Program-made: the position numbers and the translations under genes
Notes under the pieces: model-generated
The model's database searches: none
Seen by the model: only the letters and a program-made list of their open reading frames with translations
Told to the model about the DNA's origin: nothing
Shown here: positions 40,411 to 40,664 of the stretch, in pieces
How positions within the stretch are numbered: position 1 is the first letter of the stretch
Layout of the letters: every line of letters starts with the position of its first letter
NCBI GenBank assembly: GCA_000434055.1
Contig: HF999637.1
Location: 1-40,664, forward strand
Length of the DNA stretch: 40,664 nucleotides
Direction of reading: 5' to 3'
Source: Ruminococcus sp. CAG:488
GTDB lineage: Bacteria > Bacillota > Clostridia > Oscillospirales > Acutalibacteraceae

Positions 40411-40664
40411 TCCGTAGGGGACGATGTGTGCTTGACCCAAGGTCAGCTTATCATTTATTCTGCACTGAAAGCGATTATATTAAACTTTTTTGGTGCGATG
40501 TGGGCATCGCACCCTACAATAAGCACGAAAATCGACACTTCATAGAGAACGATAGGAGCACAATTCGTAGGGGTCGATGAAACTTCGTGGGCTCCCCAGC
40601 ATGGGAGGCAAGACGTTTTTCTGCGTCGAAAGCGATTTTATTAAACTTTTTTTTTGGTGCGATG
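40411..40664. repeat. dispersed hairpin repeats at the right edge
   Basis: No gene is visible after the pnp terminator. A ~42-nt unit (40459-40500) with GAAAGCGATT, a T-run and GGTGCGATG recurs at 40620-40664 and runs off the edge. In the first copy GGTGCGATG (40492-40500) forms a 9-bp hairpin with CATCGCACC (40505-40513). CGTAGGGG-type starts occur near 40411 and 40566. The GGTGCGATGTGGGCA core also occurs near 3697-3711. Confidence 0.75.

Overview
The window looks like the chromosome of a spore-forming, anaerobic, gut-type Firmicute, most likely an Oscillospiraceae/Ruminococcus-like Clostridium relative. Four things support this. Two secreted proteins end in type I dockerin repeats. A dipicolinate synthase operon (spoVF) has a sigma-K-like promoter. 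A flavo-diiron oxygen-detoxification protein is present. DUF6273 proteins, M6 peptidases and short dispersed hairpin repeats of this kind are common in gut clostridia. Shine-Dalgarno sequences are strong (AGGAGG, GGTGA), TTG and GTG starts are frequent, and many promoters match the sigma-A consensus with a 17-nt spacer. No tRNA, rRNA, CRISPR array, prophage or intact transposon was seen.

Left part (1-10 kb). The 3' end of obgE is followed by mrnC (Mini-RNase III) and a YitT membrane protein. A secreted DUF6273 protein comes next; its signal peptide is interrupted by an in-frame TAA. Then come a GH130 mannoside phosphorylase (minus strand), yebC, a set of short repeats, a DUF1294 membrane protein, an OmpR-type two-component pair, and a diacylglycerol-kinase-like lipid kinase whose promoter carries three 11-nt direct repeats. 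The riboflavin transporter ribU lies on the minus strand behind an FMN riboswitch and an intrinsic terminator.

Middle part (10-25 kb). On the minus strand are a purine nucleoside phosphorylase, two tandem acyltransferase-3 paralogues (one without its catalytic motif), a small unknown protein, a large GH38 alpha-mannosidase and a CCA-adding enzyme. On the plus strand are an ArsC/Spx-like protein, a membrane-anchored excisionase-like protein, a coiled-coil protein overlapping an RluA-type pseudouridine synthase, and a zinc-ribbon PlsC acyltransferase paired with a non-canonical acyl carrier protein. The spoVFA-spoVFB operon is divergent from murC.

Right part (25-40.6 kb). A 46-aa amphipathic peptide has its own near-consensus promoter. 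Next is a four-domain flavo-diiron/flavin-reductase/rubredoxin protein with a palindromic operator at its promoter. An apparent operon follows: secreted M6 metalloprotease-dockerin, Wzx-like flippase, ECF S component. A second secreted dockerin protein has a long structured leader containing a terminator. A convergent MFS transporter overlaps a small unknown protein, and a DnaQ-like exonuclease precedes rpsO-pnp. A long imperfect hairpin between rpsO and pnp recalls the RNase III-processed leader of enterobacterial pnp. The right edge carries hairpin-type dispersed repeats.

The window is mostly housekeeping and is not one dedicated island. The most distinctive material is the 46-aa amphipathic peptide, the attenuator-like leader of the second dockerin gene, the 11-nt repeat array upstream of the lipid kinase, the degenerate acyltransferase pair, the membrane-anchored excisionase-like protein and the PlsC/ACP pair. 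All assignments come from reading motifs; no database search was run.
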